Assembly (NCBI RefSeq): GCF_001685355.1
Contig: NZ_CP016438.1
Span: 7,378,001 to 7,442,000 of the forward strand
DNA: 64,000 bases
DNA from: Streptomyces lincolnensis
Lineage (GTDB): Bacteria; Actinomycetota; Actinomycetes; Streptomycetales; Streptomycetaceae
Direction: 5' to 3'
The notes under the pieces were generated by a model, which did no database searches, had not been told where the DNA came from, and was given only the letters and a program-made list of their open reading frames with translations. A program made the translations under genes and the position numbers. Shown piece after piece: positions 24,772 to 34,643 of this stretch; position 1 is the stretch's first letter; each line of letters begins with the position of its first letter.

Positions 24772-26298
24772 ATGACCAGCAGCAGCGACCGGAGCCCGGC
24801 AGTGGATGTTCACCCGTCCAAGACGTATGAGGTACGCACCTACGGGTGTCAGATGAACGTCCACGATTCCGAGCGATTGTCCGGTCTGCTCGAATCTGCC
24901 GGTTATGTGAAGGCTCCCGAGGGTGCGGACGGTGACGCGGACGTCGTCGTCTTCAACACCTGCGCCGTGCGCGAGAACGCCGACAACCGGCTCTACGGCA
25001 ATCTCGGCCGCCTCGCCCCGATGAAGACGAAGCGGCCGGGCATGCAGATCGCGGTCGGTGGCTGTCTCGCGCAGAAGGACCGCGAGACCATCGTGAAGAA
25101 GGCGCCCTGGGTGGACGTCGTCTTCGGCACGCACAACATCGGCAAGCTGCCGGTCCTCCTGGAGCGCGCCCGCGTCCAGGAGGAGGCGCAGGTCGAGATC
25201 GCCGAGTCCCTGGAGGCCTTCCCGTCGACGCTGCCCACGCGGCGAGAGAGCGCCTACGCGGCCTGGGTGTCGATCTCCGTCGGCTGCAACAACACCTGCA
25301 CCTTCTGCATCGTCCCGGCGCTGCGCGGCAAGGAGAAGGACCGCCGCACCGGCGACATCCTCGCCGAGATCGAGGCCCTGGTCGGCGAGGGCGTCAGCGA
25401 GATCACCCTGCTCGGCCAGAACGTCAACGCGTACGGCTCCGACATCGGTGACCGCGAGGCCTTCAGCAAGCTGCTGCGGGCCTGCGGGACGATCGACGGC
25501 TTGGAGCGGGTCCGCTTCACCTCCCCGCACCCGCGCGACTTCACCGACGACGTCATCGCCGCCATGGCCGAGACACCGAACGTGATGCCCCAGCTCCACA
25601 TGCCCCTCCAGTCCGGCTCGGACACGGTCCTGAAGGCGATGCGCCGCTCGTACCGCCAGGAGCGCTACCTGGGGATCATCGAGAAGGTGCGGGCGGCCAT
25701 CCCGCACGCCGCCATCACCACCGACATCATCGTCGGCTTCCCCGGCGAGACGGAGGAGGACTTCGAGCAGACCCTGCACGCGGTCCGTGCGGCCCGCTTC
25801 GCCCAGGCGTTCACCTTCCAGTACTCCAAGCGGCCCGGCACCCCTGCCGCCACCATGGACGGCCAGATCCCCAAGAAGGTCGTTCAGGCGCGCTACGAGC
25901 GTCTCGTCGCCCTCCAGGAGGAGATCTCCTGGGAGGAGAACAAGAAGCAGGTCGGCCGCACCCTGGAGCTGATGGTCGCCGAGGGCGAGGGCCGCAAGGA
26001 CGGCGCCACCCACCGCCTCTCCGGCCGCGCCCCCGACAACCGCCTGGTCCACTTCACCAAGCCGGACCAGGAGGTACGACCGGGCGACGTCGTCACCGTC
26101 GAGGTGACCTACGCCGCCCCGCACCACCTCCTCGCGGAGGGCCCCGCCCTCGACGTGCGGCGCACGCGCGCGGGAGACGCGTGGGACAAGCGGAACGCCA
26201 CCGAGGCCGCCAAGCCGGCGGGAGTCCTGCTCGGCCTGCCGAAGATCGGGGTCCCGGAACCGCTGCCGGTGGCGACGGGCGGCTGCTCGCCGGCCTGA
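24772..26298 (+). CDS. miaB: tRNA-2-methylthio-N6-dimethylallyladenosine synthase MiaB
   Basis: 508-residue radical SAM methylthiotransferase that adds a methylthio group to i6A37 of tRNA, using product made by MiaA (encoded 3 kb on). N-terminal UPF0004 domain with cluster cysteines in [22 protein letters not shown] and GGCLAQKD. Radical SAM motif C-x3-C-x2-C in [14 protein letters not shown]-terminal TRAM domain near 390-460 ([33 protein letters not shown]), then a tail of about 50 residues. No ribosome-binding site: TACCCT lies 6 nt before the ATG, suggesting a leaderless mRNA. The gene for an extradiol-dioxygenase-like protein and miaA follow. Confidence 0.95.
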   Translation: MTSSSDRSPAVDVHPSKTYEVRTYGCQMNVHDSERLSGLLESAGYVKAPEGADGDADVVVFNTCAVRENADNRLYGNLGRLAPMKTKRPGMQIAVGGCLAQKDRETIVKKAPWVDVVFGTHNIGKLPVLLERARVQEEAQVEIAESLEAFPSTLPTRRESAYAAWVSISVGCNNTCTFCIVPALRGKEKDRRTGDILAEIEALVGEGVSEITLLGQNVNAYGSDIGDREAFSKLLRACGTIDGLERVRFTSPHPRDFTDDVIAAMAETPNVMPQLHMPLQSGSDTVLKAMRRSYRQERYLGIIEKVRAAIPHAAITTDIIVGFPGETEEDFEQTLHAVRAARFAQAFTFQYSKRPGTPAATMDGQIPKKVVQARYERLVALQEEISWEENKKQVGRTLELMVAEGEGRKDGATHRLSGRAPDNRLVHFTKPDQEVRPGDVVTVEVTYAAPHHLLAEGPALDVRRTRAGDAWDKRNATEAAKPAGVLLGLPKIGVPEPLPVATGGCSPA

Positions 26299-26403
26299 GG
26301 GCACGCGACGCGAACGCGGCGGAGTGTTTGTTCCAGCCGGCCGAGCCGGCGTGGAGCACCCACTCCCGTTCCTGCTCCCGTCCCCGGCACTAGGCTCCCG
26401 ATC

Positions 26404-27117
26404 ATGCTTGTCGCCGCCTCCGTCTGCCCCTGCCCGCCCCTCCTCGTGCCCGATCTCGCCGCGGGCGCCGCGCCCGAGCTGGATCGCGCGCGTGCCGCCT
26501 GCTCGGACGCGCTGGGCGTGCTCGCCGCCGCCCGGCCCGACCGGCTGGTCGTCGTGGGACCGGCGGACCGGCACGGGCGAGGCCCGCACCCGGAGGGGGC
26601 GCCGGGTTCCTTCCGGGGCTTCGGCGTGGACCTCGATGTACGGCTCGGCCGGGACACCGGTACGGCGGTCGGGCGCCCGCTGCCGGACGCGCTGGCGGTC
26701 GCCGCGTGGCTGCTGGCACGCGCCGGATGGTCCGGCGCCCCGATCGAGGGACTCGGCGTGGGGGAACCTCTGGAGGCCGAGCGGTGTATCCAGATGGGGA
26801 GGGAGATCGCCGCCGGTGCCGAGCGCGTGGCGTTGCTGGTGATGGGCGACGCGAGCGCCTGCCGCACGCTCAAGGCGCCGGGCTATCTCGACGAGCGGGC
26901 GGCACCGTTCGACGCGGAGATCGCGCGTGCGCTGGGCGCGGCGGACGTGGCCGCCCTCAAAGCGCTGGACACGGAGTTGGCGTACGAACTGAAGGCCTCC
27001 GGCCGGGCCCACTGGCAGGTTTTGGCGGGCGCCGCCGAGGACGCGGACCTCTCCGGCGCGCTGCTGTACGAGGACGCGCCGTACGGAGTGGGGTACCTGG
27101 TCGCCACCTGGTCGTAG
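26404..27117 (+). CDS. Class III extradiol dioxygenase-like (LigB superfamily) protein
   Basis: 237 residues, conserved between miaB and miaA in streptomycetes. The start MLVAASVCPCPPLLVPDLA and the blocks RPDRLVVVGPADRHG, LLVMGDASACRTLKAPGYLD and EDAPYGVGYLVATW fit the LigB-like catalytic-domain superfamily. However, the iron-binding His pair cannot be assigned with confidence, so enzymatic activity is uncertain. TAGGCT lies 7 nt before the ATG with no Shine-Dalgarno sequence, so the mRNA may be leaderless. It has no identified link to tRNA modification other than position. Confidence 0.75.
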   Translation: MLVAASVCPCPPLLVPDLAAGAAPELDRARAACSDALGVLAAARPDRLVVVGPADRHGRGPHPEGAPGSFRGFGVDLDVRLGRDTGTAVGRPLPDALAVAAWLLARAGWSGAPIEGLGVGEPLEAERCIQMGREIAAGAERVALLVMGDASACRTLKAPGYLDERAAPFDAEIARALGAADVAALKALDTELAYELKASGRAHWQVLAGAAEDADLSGALLYEDAPYGVGYLVATWS

Positions 27118-27202
27118 CGGCGACGCCCGCGCAGGGCGCGCCGAAACGGCGGACGGCCGGGAGCATCGCGCTCCACGGCCGTCCGTCGGTGTGCCGTGCC
27201 GT

Positions 27203-27487
27203 TCAGGAAGCCGGCGGGGGAGAGGAAGGCGGCGGAGGGGCCGGCGGCGTGTCGGTGGCGCCGCCCGCGTCCGTGCCGTCCTTGTGAGCCAGTCGGTCCA
27301 TGGCGCCCTTGGCCTTGCCCGTGCCCGTCTGGATCTTGTCGCTGTACTTGCCCTTGGTCTTCTCGTCGACGACCTTCGCGGCCTTGTCCAGACCGTGCTG
27401 GATCTTGTCCCCGTGCTGCTGCGCGAGACCGGAGACCTTGTCCTTGGCCGGGTTGAGCTTGGCCTTCAAATTGTCCAGGAGACCCAT
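27203..27487 (-). CDS. Small charged protein, MT0933/Rv0909-like antitoxin family
   Basis: 94 residues: MGLLDNLKAKLNPAKDKVSG, then a Lys/Asp-rich amphipathic helical region (HGDKIQHGLDKAAKVVDEKT, KYSDKIQTGTGKAKGAMDRL) and a disordered Pro-rich tail. This pattern matches the family named after the M. tuberculosis Rv0909 antitoxin. No Rv0910-type toxin gene is adjacent, so an antitoxin function is doubtful; many actinobacterial members stand alone. The gene following it on the minus strand is upstream (27512-27796), also 94 residues, separated by 24 nt, so they may form an operon. Confidence 0.75.
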   Translation of the reverse strand: MGLLDNLKAKLNPAKDKVSGLAQQHGDKIQHGLDKAAKVVDEKTKGKYSDKIQTGTGKAKGAMDRLAHKDGTDAGGATDTPPAPPPPSSPPPAS

Positions 27488-27511
27488 GGTCCACCTTCCC
27501 TGACGGGCTGG

Positions 27512-27796
27512 TTACGTGCGGGCGCCTTCACCGGCCTCGCTGTCGGCGACCTCTTCGGCGGACTGCTGCTTGGGGATCTCGACGCCCTCGCCGGACGTGT
27601 CCTTGGCGGCTGTCGCCGTCTTGTCCTCCGCCGCGCCCTCGGCCTCGGCCTCCGCGCCGGCCTCGGCCGACCCCTTCGCCTCTGCCGCCTCCTGCGCCGG
27701 CTGCTCGTCCGACGACGCGTCGGCGGCCTTCACCTCGGCGGCTGTCGCCTCCTCGGTGGTCTTCGACCTCCGGAGAAGTCGTGCGAAAACGCCCAT
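27512..27796 (-). CDS. Small Ala/Glu-rich hypothetical protein
   Basis: 94 residues. A short basic N-terminus (MGVFARLLRRSK) is followed by a highly acidic, Ala/Glu/Lys-rich low-complexity body with repeats of EA/AE and no recognisable domain. The start is ATG 27796 with GGAG 5 nt upstream; an in-frame extension to 27934 has no coding-like features. It probably precedes the antitoxin-like gene in one transcript. Function unknown; likely intrinsically disordered or coiled. Confidence 0.65.
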   Translation of the reverse strand: MGVFARLLRRSKTTEEATAAEVKAADASSDEQPAQEAAEAKGSAEAGAEAEAEGAAEDKTATAAKDTSGEGVEIPKQQSAEEVADSEAGEGART

Positions 27797-27979
27797 ATCC
27801 ACTCCATACGTTACTCGTGCGGGCGAAATCCCGCGTCGTCCGGTGCGCCCGTTTGCGTCGCCCGGGCCGCCGCCTCTGCGATCGGGCGGCGGAAAACCTC
27901 GCAACTGGGAACGACCCCGGCCCGGTGCCGTCACGTAACTCGTTCGAGGTCACCGGTGGAGGTTTGGGAGACTGGTCCG

Positions 27980-28918
27980 GTGAGCAGCACACCCCCCGCC
28001 CCCCGCGTCATCGCCATCGTCGGACCGACCGCGGCCGGAAAGTCCGATCTGGGCGTCTTCCTGGCCCAGCGGCTCGGCGGCGAGGTCGTCAACGCCGACT
28101 CCATGCAGCTCTACCGAGGGATGGACATCGGCACCGCCAAACTGACGCCCGAGGAGCGCGCCGACGTCCCGCACCACCTCCTGGACATCTGGGACGTGAC
28201 CGTCACGGCGTCCGTCGCCGAGTACCAGAGGCTGGCCCGCGCCCGGATCGACGCCCTGCTCGCCGAGGACCGCTGGCCGATCCTGGTCGGCGGCTCCGGC
28301 CTGTACGTCCGCGGGGCCGTCGACAACCTTGAGTTCCCCGGCACCGACCCCGAGGTCAGGGGCCGACTGGAGGAGGAACTCACGCTGCGCGGCTCCGGCG
28401 CGCTGCATGCCCGCCTGGCCGCCGCCGACCCCGAGGCAGCGCACGCGATCCTGCCCAGCAACGGCCGCCGTATCGTCCGGGCTCTCGAAGTGATCGAGAT
28501 CACCGGCAAGCCCTTCACCGCCAACCTCCCCGGCCACGACTCCGTCTACGACACCGTCCAGATCGGCGTCGACGTGGCGCGGCCCGAGCTCGACGCACGC
28601 ATCGCACGCAGGGTGGACCGGATGTGGGAGGCCGGTCTGGTCGACGAGGTGCGCGCACTCGAAGCGCGGGGGTTGCGCGAGGGGCGTACGGCCTCACGCG
28701 CGCTCGGCTATCAGCAGGTCCTCGCGGTGCTCTCCGGCGAGTGCACGGAGGCGGAGGCGCGCACCGAGACCGTACGTGCCACCAAGCGCTTCGCGCGCCG
28801 TCAGGATTCATGGTTCAGGCGCGACCCGCGGGTGCACTGGTTGAGTGGGGCCGCGGCGGATCTCACGGAACTTCCGCAGCTCGCGCTGTCGTTGGTCGAA
28901 CGACCGGTTACAGCCTGA
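27980..28918 (+). CDS. miaA: tRNA dimethylallyltransferase MiaA
   Basis: 312 residues, usual family length. It transfers the dimethylallyl group from DMAPP to A37 of tRNAs reading UNN codons, making the substrate of MiaB. P-loop GPTAAGKSDLG, the conserved DSMQLYRGMDIGTAK, PHHLLDIWD and GGSGLYVRG motifs, NGRRIVRALEVIEITGKP, and RQDSWFRRDPRVHWL at the C-terminus are all present. GTG 27980 was selected because GGGAG lies 9 nt upstream and homologues begin just before the P-loop. The reading frame is open further upstream but covers other genes antisense. Confidence 0.95.
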   Translation: MSSTPPAPRVIAIVGPTAAGKSDLGVFLAQRLGGEVVNADSMQLYRGMDIGTAKLTPEERADVPHHLLDIWDVTVTASVAEYQRLARARIDALLAEDRWPILVGGSGLYVRGAVDNLEFPGTDPEVRGRLEEELTLRGSGALHARLAAADPEAAHAILPSNGRRIVRALEVIEITGKPFTANLPGHDSVYDTVQIGVDVARPELDARIARRVDRMWEAGLVDEVRALEARGLREGRTASRALGYQQVLAVLSGECTEAEARTETVRATKRFARRQDSWFRRDPRVHWLSGAAADLTELPQLALSLVERPVTA

Positions 28919-29020
28919 TCACGTCATGGCATCGGGACGCTCCGGCCGTCATCGCGGCCTCCGGGGGCGTGCCATCATCGAGCTTCGATCGACCAAGTGG
29001 AGTCCAAGTTGGGAGGGCGC

Positions 29021-29530
29021 GTGGCGATGGAGGCCGGCCCTCGTGACACCGCACAGGACACCGAGCACCTCACCGTGGACAACGGCGAACCGGAGCAGGA
29101 CGACGACCGTCTGAGTTCCGACGGGCCCGATGACACGCAGGGTGGTGTGACGGACGACGGTCCCGAGCCCGACGAGATGTTCGCGGGCGGCCCGGAGGTC
29201 GAGGTCGAGCTGCGTCCGCAGCGGCGCCTGCGCATCTGGCAGCTCGCCCCCATCGTCTCGCTGGCCGCGGTCGGCTCCCTGATGTTCGCCTTCCCGCTGG
29301 CCTTCGACTTCGGCGACAGCGGCGCCGTCATCGCCATGCTGGGCCTGCTGATCTGCTCCTGCGCGGCCGGCTGGGGCATGATGGCCGCCCGCCGCGTTGG
29401 TTACACGTGGCCCGGCCTGCCGCAGCGGGGCTCGGGCCGCCGCCCGGACTGGCGGGTGGTGCTGGCGTACATGCTGCTGGTGGCCGTGGTGGTGGTCCTC
29501 GCCGTGTGGCGTGTGGCACGGCTGCGCTGA
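29021..29530 (+). CDS. Conserved membrane protein with acidic N-terminus
   Basis: 169 residues. The first 75 are acidic and disordered (DNGEPEQDDDRLSSDGPDD), followed by three predicted membrane helices: LAPIVSLAAVGSLMFAFPLA, AVIAMLGLLICSCAAGWGMM and WRVVLAYMLLVAVVVVLAVW. It ends in an Arg-rich tail. Starts GTG 29021 and ATG 29027 share one GGGAGG site; either is plausible. It lies between miaA and dapF. The family is conserved in Streptomyces but has no function I recognise. Confidence 0.75.
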   Translation: MAMEAGPRDTAQDTEHLTVDNGEPEQDDDRLSSDGPDDTQGGVTDDGPEPDEMFAGGPEVEVELRPQRRLRIWQLAPIVSLAAVGSLMFAFPLAFDFGDSGAVIAMLGLLICSCAAGWGMMAARRVGYTWPGLPQRGSGRRPDWRVVLAYMLLVAVVVVLAVWRVARLR

Positions 29531-29636
29531 AGCGCCCCCTTGTCAGGGGCGCGGGGACTGCGTGACCAGCCGCATCCGGCCCGCAGTGGGCATGCGGCCT
29601 TCCTCTGCGATCGTCGCCTTCCTCTACGATCGTTGA

Positions 29637-30512
29637 ATGAGCACGCGCACCCGGATCGCCTTCCTCAAGGGCCACGGCACGGAGAACGACTTCGTGATCA
29701 TCCCGGACCCCGAGAACACCACCGACCTCCCCCCGGCCGCCGTCGCAGCCCTCTGCGACCGCCGCGCGGGCATCGGCGGTGACGGCCTCCTGCACGTCGT
29801 ACGGTCCGCGGCCCACCCCGAGGCCCGGCACATGGCGCCCGAGGCGGAGTGGTTCATGGACTACCGCAACGGCGACGGCTCGATCGCGGAGATGTGCGGC
29901 AACGGCGTACGGGTGTTCGCGCGCTATCTCCAGCACGCCGGGTACGTGACCGAGGGCGACCTCGCCGTCGCCACCCGCGGCGGCGTCAAGAGCGTGCACA
30001 TCGACAAGGCCGGCGACATCACCGTCGGCATGGGCCGGGCGCTGCTCCCCGAGGGGGACGTCACCGTGAGCGTCGGCGAACGCAGCTGGCCCGCGCGGAA
30101 CGTGAACATGGGCAACCCGCACGCCGTGGCCTTCGTGGACGACCTCGCCCACGCCGGCGACCTGTACTCCCCGCCGCCCTTCAGCCCGGCCGCCACCTAC
30201 CCGGACGGGGTCAACGTCGAGTTCGTCGTCGACCGCGGTCCCGGCCACGTCGCCCTGCGCGTGCACGAGCGCGGTGCCGGAGAGACCCGCTCGTGCGGCA
30301 CGGGCGCGTGCGCGGTCGCCGTCGCCACCGCACGCAGGGACGGCGCCGACCCGGCCGTCACCGGTGCTCCGGCGACGTACACCGTCGACGTGCCCGGCGG
30401 CACCCTGGTGATCACCGAGCGGCCCGACGGCGAGATCGAGATGACTGGCCCCGCGGTGCTCGTCGCCGAGGGGGAGATCGACGCGGAGTGGCTGGAAAGG
30501 TCCGTTCGCTGA
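29637..30512 (+). CDS. dapF: Diaminopimelate epimerase DapF
   Basis: 291 residues. Converts LL- to meso-diaminopimelate for lysine; note Streptomyces peptidoglycan itself uses the LL form. The two catalytic cysteines are visible in EMCGNGVRVFARYL and SCGTGACAVAVA, together with the N-terminal KGHGTENDFVI and GNPHAVAFVDDL. The C-terminal lysine-independent lid ends PAVLVAEGEIDAEWL. TACGAT sits 6 nt before the ATG without a Shine-Dalgarno sequence, so the mRNA is probably leaderless. Confidence 0.95.
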   Translation: MSTRTRIAFLKGHGTENDFVIIPDPENTTDLPPAAVAALCDRRAGIGGDGLLHVVRSAAHPEARHMAPEAEWFMDYRNGDGSIAEMCGNGVRVFARYLQHAGYVTEGDLAVATRGGVKSVHIDKAGDITVGMGRALLPEGDVTVSVGERSWPARNVNMGNPHAVAFVDDLAHAGDLYSPPPFSPAATYPDGVNVEFVVDRGPGHVALRVHERGAGETRSCGTGACAVAVATARRDGADPAVTGAPATYTVDVPGGTLVITERPDGEIEMTGPAVLVAEGEIDAEWLERSVR

Positions 30513-30718
30513 CCGATCTCGTGCCACTTGGTGCGCAATCGTAAACCTACGTACCTTCGCTCGAATGGGTGATCAGTTTCACGCTCGACGAGAGACGGTC
30601 AGTCGGGCGTGATGGGCTCGGTAGCATCAAGCACCGGCCCGGACGGGGGACAGATGCCATCCCCTGAGCCGCGTCAGCCCTGGGGCACCCGTCCGCCGGT
30701 CCACAGCCGGAGGTGCCC

Positions 30719-32977
30719 ATGAGCGCGGATGCCGCGAATCCTGCGAACTCGGGCCCGGTGGTCACATCGGGTCCGACGGCCTCGGGCGCTGTCCTGCCGA
30801 CAGCGCCCCGCAGGAAGGCCCGCTCCCGGCTCGACCTGCGCCGCCTCGGCCGCGCCGCACTGCTCGGCCCCGCCGCCCGCGACCGGCTGCCCGACGCCAT
30901 CGGCCATGTGGCCGAGGCCCATCGCGCCCACCACCCCGACGCCGACCTCGAACCGCTGCGCCGCGCCTACGTCCTGGCCGAGTCCTCGCACCGCGGCCAG
31001 ATGCGCAAGAGCGGTGAGCCGTACATCACACACCCCCTCGCGGTGACGCTGATCCTCGCCGAACTCGGCGCCGAGACCACGACCCTGACGGCCTCTCTGC
31101 TCCACGACACCGTCGAGGACACCGATGTGACGCTCGATCAGGTCCGCGAGGAGTTCGGCGAGGAGGTCCGCTTCCTCGTCGACGGCGTCACCAAGCTGGA
31201 GAAGGTCGACTACGGCGCCGCCGCCGAGCCGGAGACCTTCCGCAAGATGCTCGTCGCCACCGGCAACGACGTCCGCGTGATGTCGATCAAACTCGCCGAC
31301 CGGCTGCACAACATGCGCACCCTGGGCGTGATGCGGCCCGAGAAGCAGGCCCGCATCGCCAAGGTCACCCGCGACGTCCTCATCCCGCTCGCCGAACGAC
31401 TCGGCGTCCAGGCCCTGAAGACCGAACTGGAAGACCTGGTCTTCGCGATCCTGCTCCCGGAGGAGTACGAGCACACCAGGGAGCTGATCGTCGACAACGC
31501 CTCCCGCGCCGACGACCCCCTGGCCGAGACGGCCGACGAGGTGCGCGTCGTGCTGCGTGACGCCGGCATCCAGGCCGAAGTCCTCATTCGGCCGCGGCAC
31601 TTCGTCTCCGTGCACCGCGTGGCCCGTAAACGCGGGCGCCTGCGGGGCTCCGACTTCGGCCGCCTGCTGGTGCTGGTCCACGAGGACGCCGACTGCTACG
31701 GCGTCCTCGGCGAGCTCCACACCTGTCTGACGCCCGTCGTCTCGGAGTTCAAGGACTTCATCGCCGTACCGAAGTTCAATCTGTACCAGTCGCTGCACAC
31801 CGCCGTGGCCCGCGGGGACGGCCAGGTCACCGAAGTCCTCATCCGTACGCACCAGATGCACAAGGTCGCCGAGGCCGGCGTGGTCGCGCTCGGCAACCCG
31901 TACGCGCCGCCCGCCGACGAACTGGCCGACGGGGAACGGTCCGGCGGTGAGCGTGCCGACGGCGAGCGCGCGGACCCCACCCGCCCCGGCTGGCTCTCCC
32001 GTCTCCTGGAGTGGCAGCAGGGCGCGTCCGACCCCGACACCTTCTGGTCGACCCTGCGCGAGGACCTCGCCCAGGACCGCGAGATCACCGTCTTCCGGCC
32101 CGACGGCGGCACCCTGGGCCTGCCCGAGGGCGCGACCTGTGTGGACGCCGCCTACGCGCAGTACGGCGAGGACGCGCACGCGTGCATCGGCGCCCGGGTC
32201 AACGGCCGCCTGGCGACCCTGAGCACCGTTCTGCGGGACGGCGACACCGTCCAGCTCCTCATGGGCCAGGACCCCGCCTCCGAGCCCTCCAGGGAGTGGC
32301 TGGAGCACGCCCACACCCCGGCGGCCCGCATCGCCATCCAGCGCTGGCTCACCACCCACCCGGCACCGGCCGCCCCGGCCGTCGGGAGTGCGCAGGACAC
32401 CGCCGTACGACCGGGCGACGGGGCCGTGGACCGGGCCGTCGAGGGAAGTGCTTCGGTGCCCGCCGCCGGCGAGGCTTCAAGGGCGGCCGCTTCCGGCTTC
32501 CGGCCGGCCGACCGCTCCGCCGGAGCGGACGTCGTCGTGGACGAGCCGGGTGCGGGATCCGTGCGGCTCGCCGGCTGCTGTACGCCCGTACCGCCCGACG
32601 AGGTGACCGGCTTCGCCGTACGCGGGGGAGCGGTGACCGTCCACCGCGTTCGGTGCGCGGCGGTGGCGCGGATGAAGGACGCGGGGCGCGCGGAGATCGG
32701 AGTGCGCTGGGGGGACACCACGGGGTGCCGGGTCACGCTGTTCGCCGAATCGTTCGGCCGCCCTCATCTGCTCGCCGACCTCACCGAGGCGATGGCACTG
32801 GAGGGCGCGGAGATCGTCTCGGCCACCGTCGAACCGCCGAGCCGCCAGCGCGTACGCCACACCTACACGGTCGAGCTCCCCGACGCGGCCCACCTCCCCG
32901 CCCTGATGCGGGCCATGCGGAACGTGCCGGGCGTGTACGACGTCAGCCGGGCGCAGCCGCAGGCGTTGGAGGACTGA
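30719..32977 (+). CDS. rshA: RelA/SpoT homologue (RshA-like)
   Basis: 752 residues with the long RSH architecture: HD hydrolase (about 70-240), synthetase-like domain (about 255-390), TGS (about 455-520) and C-terminal ACT (about 665-750). The hydrolase is intact: HRGQMRKSGEPYITHP, LLHDTVEDTD and KLADRLHNMRTL. The synthetase half keeps FKDFIAVPKFNLYQSLHTAV but deviates at other key places: IRPRHF for GRxKH, DFGRLL for DxxxxR, and EVLIRT for ExQIRT (Gln lost). It therefore looks primarily like a (p)ppGpp hydrolase or regulator. The start has GGAGG 5 nt before ATG 30719. The S. coelicolor orthologue is RshA, distinct from the main synthetase RelA. Confidence 0.88.
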   Translation: MSADAANPANSGPVVTSGPTASGAVLPTAPRRKARSRLDLRRLGRAALLGPAARDRLPDAIGHVAEAHRAHHPDADLEPLRRAYVLAESSHRGQMRKSGEPYITHPLAVTLILAELGAETTTLTASLLHDTVEDTDVTLDQVREEFGEEVRFLVDGVTKLEKVDYGAAAEPETFRKMLVATGNDVRVMSIKLADRLHNMRTLGVMRPEKQARIAKVTRDVLIPLAERLGVQALKTELEDLVFAILLPEEYEHTRELIVDNASRADDPLAETADEVRVVLRDAGIQAEVLIRPRHFVSVHRVARKRGRLRGSDFGRLLVLVHEDADCYGVLGELHTCLTPVVSEFKDFIAVPKFNLYQSLHTAVARGDGQVTEVLIRTHQMHKVAEAGVVALGNPYAPPADELADGERSGGERADGERADPTRPGWLSRLLEWQQGASDPDTFWSTLREDLAQDREITVFRPDGGTLGLPEGATCVDAAYAQYGEDAHACIGARVNGRLATLSTVLRDGDTVQLLMGQDPASEPSREWLEHAHTPAARIAIQRWLTTHPAPAAPAVGSAQDTAVRPGDGAVDRAVEGSASVPAAGEASRAAASGFRPADRSAGADVVVDEPGAGSVRLAGCCTPVPPDEVTGFAVRGGAVTVHRVRCAAVARMKDAGRAEIGVRWGDTTGCRVTLFAESFGRPHLLADLTEAMALEGAEIVSATVEPPSRQRVRHTYTVELPDAAHLPALMRAMRNVPGVYDVSRAQPQALED

Positions 32978-33101
32978 GCGGACTTACCGGGCGGTCCCAC
33001 CGCCGGGCGGCCGAGCCACTCGCCCGTCCCGGCGCACCCCTTCGAGTGGGCCGGTCGCGCGCCGTCGCCGCACGGCACGCGCGCGCTGGTAGCGGTGGTG
33101 C

Positions 33102-34643
33102 ATGCTGCTCACCCCCCGCACACCGGTCAGCCCCCGCACCCCGGTCGTCTCTCGCGGCCAGGCCGCTCCCCGGGCCCGCCTGAGTGCCTCCGGACGCCGC
33201 AAGGCCGCCGCGGTGCTCGCCTCCGCCGTCTCCGTCTGCCTCCTCGCCGCGAGCGCCCCGGCCGACCCGCTGGGCGTCGGCGACCGGCTCTTCCCGCACC
33301 TCGGCAACCCCGGGTACGACGTGGCGTCGTACGACCTCTCCTTCACCTATCCCGGCACCAACAGCAAGCCGCTCCAGGCGGTCACCACGATCGACGCATG
33401 GACGACCGCCCCGCTGGAGCGCGTGAACCTCGACTTCGCGCACGGCAAGGTCGACTCCGTGGAAGTCGACGGCGCGCCCGCCGCCTTCACGAGCGCCGGT
33501 GAGGACCTGGTCGTCACGCCCGAGCAGCCGCTGCCCCGAGGCAGCTGGATGCGGATCACCGTCCGGCACACCAGCGACCCCGTGCCCGCCGCGGACCGCG
33601 ACGGCGGCTGGGTGCGCACCGACGACGGGCTCGCCATGGCCAACCAGGCCGACGTGGCCCACCTGGTCTTCCCGTGCAACGACCACCCCTCCGACAAGGC
33701 CATGTTCACCATCCGGGTCACCGCGCCCAACGGCTACACGGCCGTCGCCAACGGACTGCCGACCCACGTCGACCGGGCGGGCAGGGCGACCACCTGGACG
33801 TACCGCACCCAGCACCCCATGGCCACCGAGCTCGCCCAGGTCTCCGTCGGCCGCTCCACCGTGCTGCGCCGCACCGGCCCCCACGGGCTGCCCGTCCGGG
33901 ACGTCGTGCCCACCAAGGACCGCTCCCGGCTGGAACCCTGGCTGAAGAAGACCCCCGGCCAGATCTCCTGGATGGAGGAGAAGGTCGGGCCGTACCCCTT
34001 CGAGACGTACGGCCTGCTCGTCGCCGCCGCCGACACCGGCTTCGAACTGGAGACGCAGACCCTCTCCCTCTTCGAGCGCGACCTGTTCACCGAGCCCGGC
34101 TTCCCCGAGTGGTACGTCGATTCGATCATGGTGCACGAGCTGGCCCACCAGTGGTTCGGCGACAGCGTCAGCCCCCGCACCTGGTCCGACCTGTGGCTGA
34201 ACGAAGGGCACGCCACCTGGTACGAGGCCCTGTACGCGGAGGAGAAGGCCGGCCGCACCCTCCAGGCCCGCATGAAGGCGGCCTACGGGGCCTCCGACCG
34301 CTGGCGGGCGGCCGGCGGACCACCCGCGGCCCCCAAGGCGCCCACCCCCGGCCAGAAGATCGGCATCTTCCGCGCCAACGTCTACGACGGCGCCGCCCTC
34401 GTCCTCTACGCCTTGCGCCAGGAGATCGGCCGCCCGGCCTTCGAACGCCTGGAACGCGCCTGGGTGACCCGCCACAAGGACGGCGTCGCCACGACCGCGG
34501 ACTTCGTCGCACTCGCCGAGGAGATCTCCGGACGCGACCTGGGCGCCTTCTCCGAGGGCTGGCTCTACGGCGAGAAGACCCCGCCGATGCCCGGACACCC
34601 CGAGTGGAAGTCGGTCGCGCCCCGGGCGATCCCAGCGAAGTAG
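33102..34643 (+). CDS. Secreted M1-family zinc metallopeptidase
   Basis: 513 residues. The long signal peptide has a basic front and core AAAVLASAVSVCLLAASAPA. An aminopeptidase-N-like beta domain leads into the catalytic domain, with the zinc site MVHELAHQWFGDS at about 345-357 and the third ligand in LWLNEGHATWYE. The exopeptidase GxMEN-type motif is not obvious at the expected position (ADTGFELETQTLSLF is the equivalent), as in many actinobacterial secreted M1 proteins. It is shorter than full PepN because the C-terminal ERAP domain is missing. A set of short repeats overlaps its stop and a strong hairpin follows. Confidence 0.9.
   Translation: MLLTPRTPVSPRTPVVSRGQAAPRARLSASGRRKAAAVLASAVSVCLLAASAPADPLGVGDRLFPHLGNPGYDVASYDLSFTYPGTNSKPLQAVTTIDAWTTAPLERVNLDFAHGKVDSVEVDGAPAAFTSAGEDLVVTPEQPLPRGSWMRITVRHTSDPVPAADRDGGWVRTDDGLAMANQADVAHLVFPCNDHPSDKAMFTIRVTAPNGYTAVANGLPTHVDRAGRATTWTYRTQHPMATELAQVSVGRSTVLRRTGPHGLPVRDVVPTKDRSRLEPWLKKTPGQISWMEEKVGPYPFETYGLLVAAADTGFELETQTLSLFERDLFTEPGFPEWYVDSIMVHELAHQWFGDSVSPRTWSDLWLNEGHATWYEALYAEEKAGRTLQARMKAAYGASDRWRAAGGPPAAPKAPTPGQKIGIFRANVYDGAALVLYALRQEIGRPAFERLERAWVTRHKDGVATTADFVALAEEISGRDLGAFSEGWLYGEKTPPMPGHPEWKSVAPRAIPAK

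Noticed and set aside
27191..27979. N-terminal extension of MiaA by about 260 residues in an open frame
   Set aside because: The extension reads antisense over two small genes and lacks similarity; MiaA family length fits the GTG at 27980.
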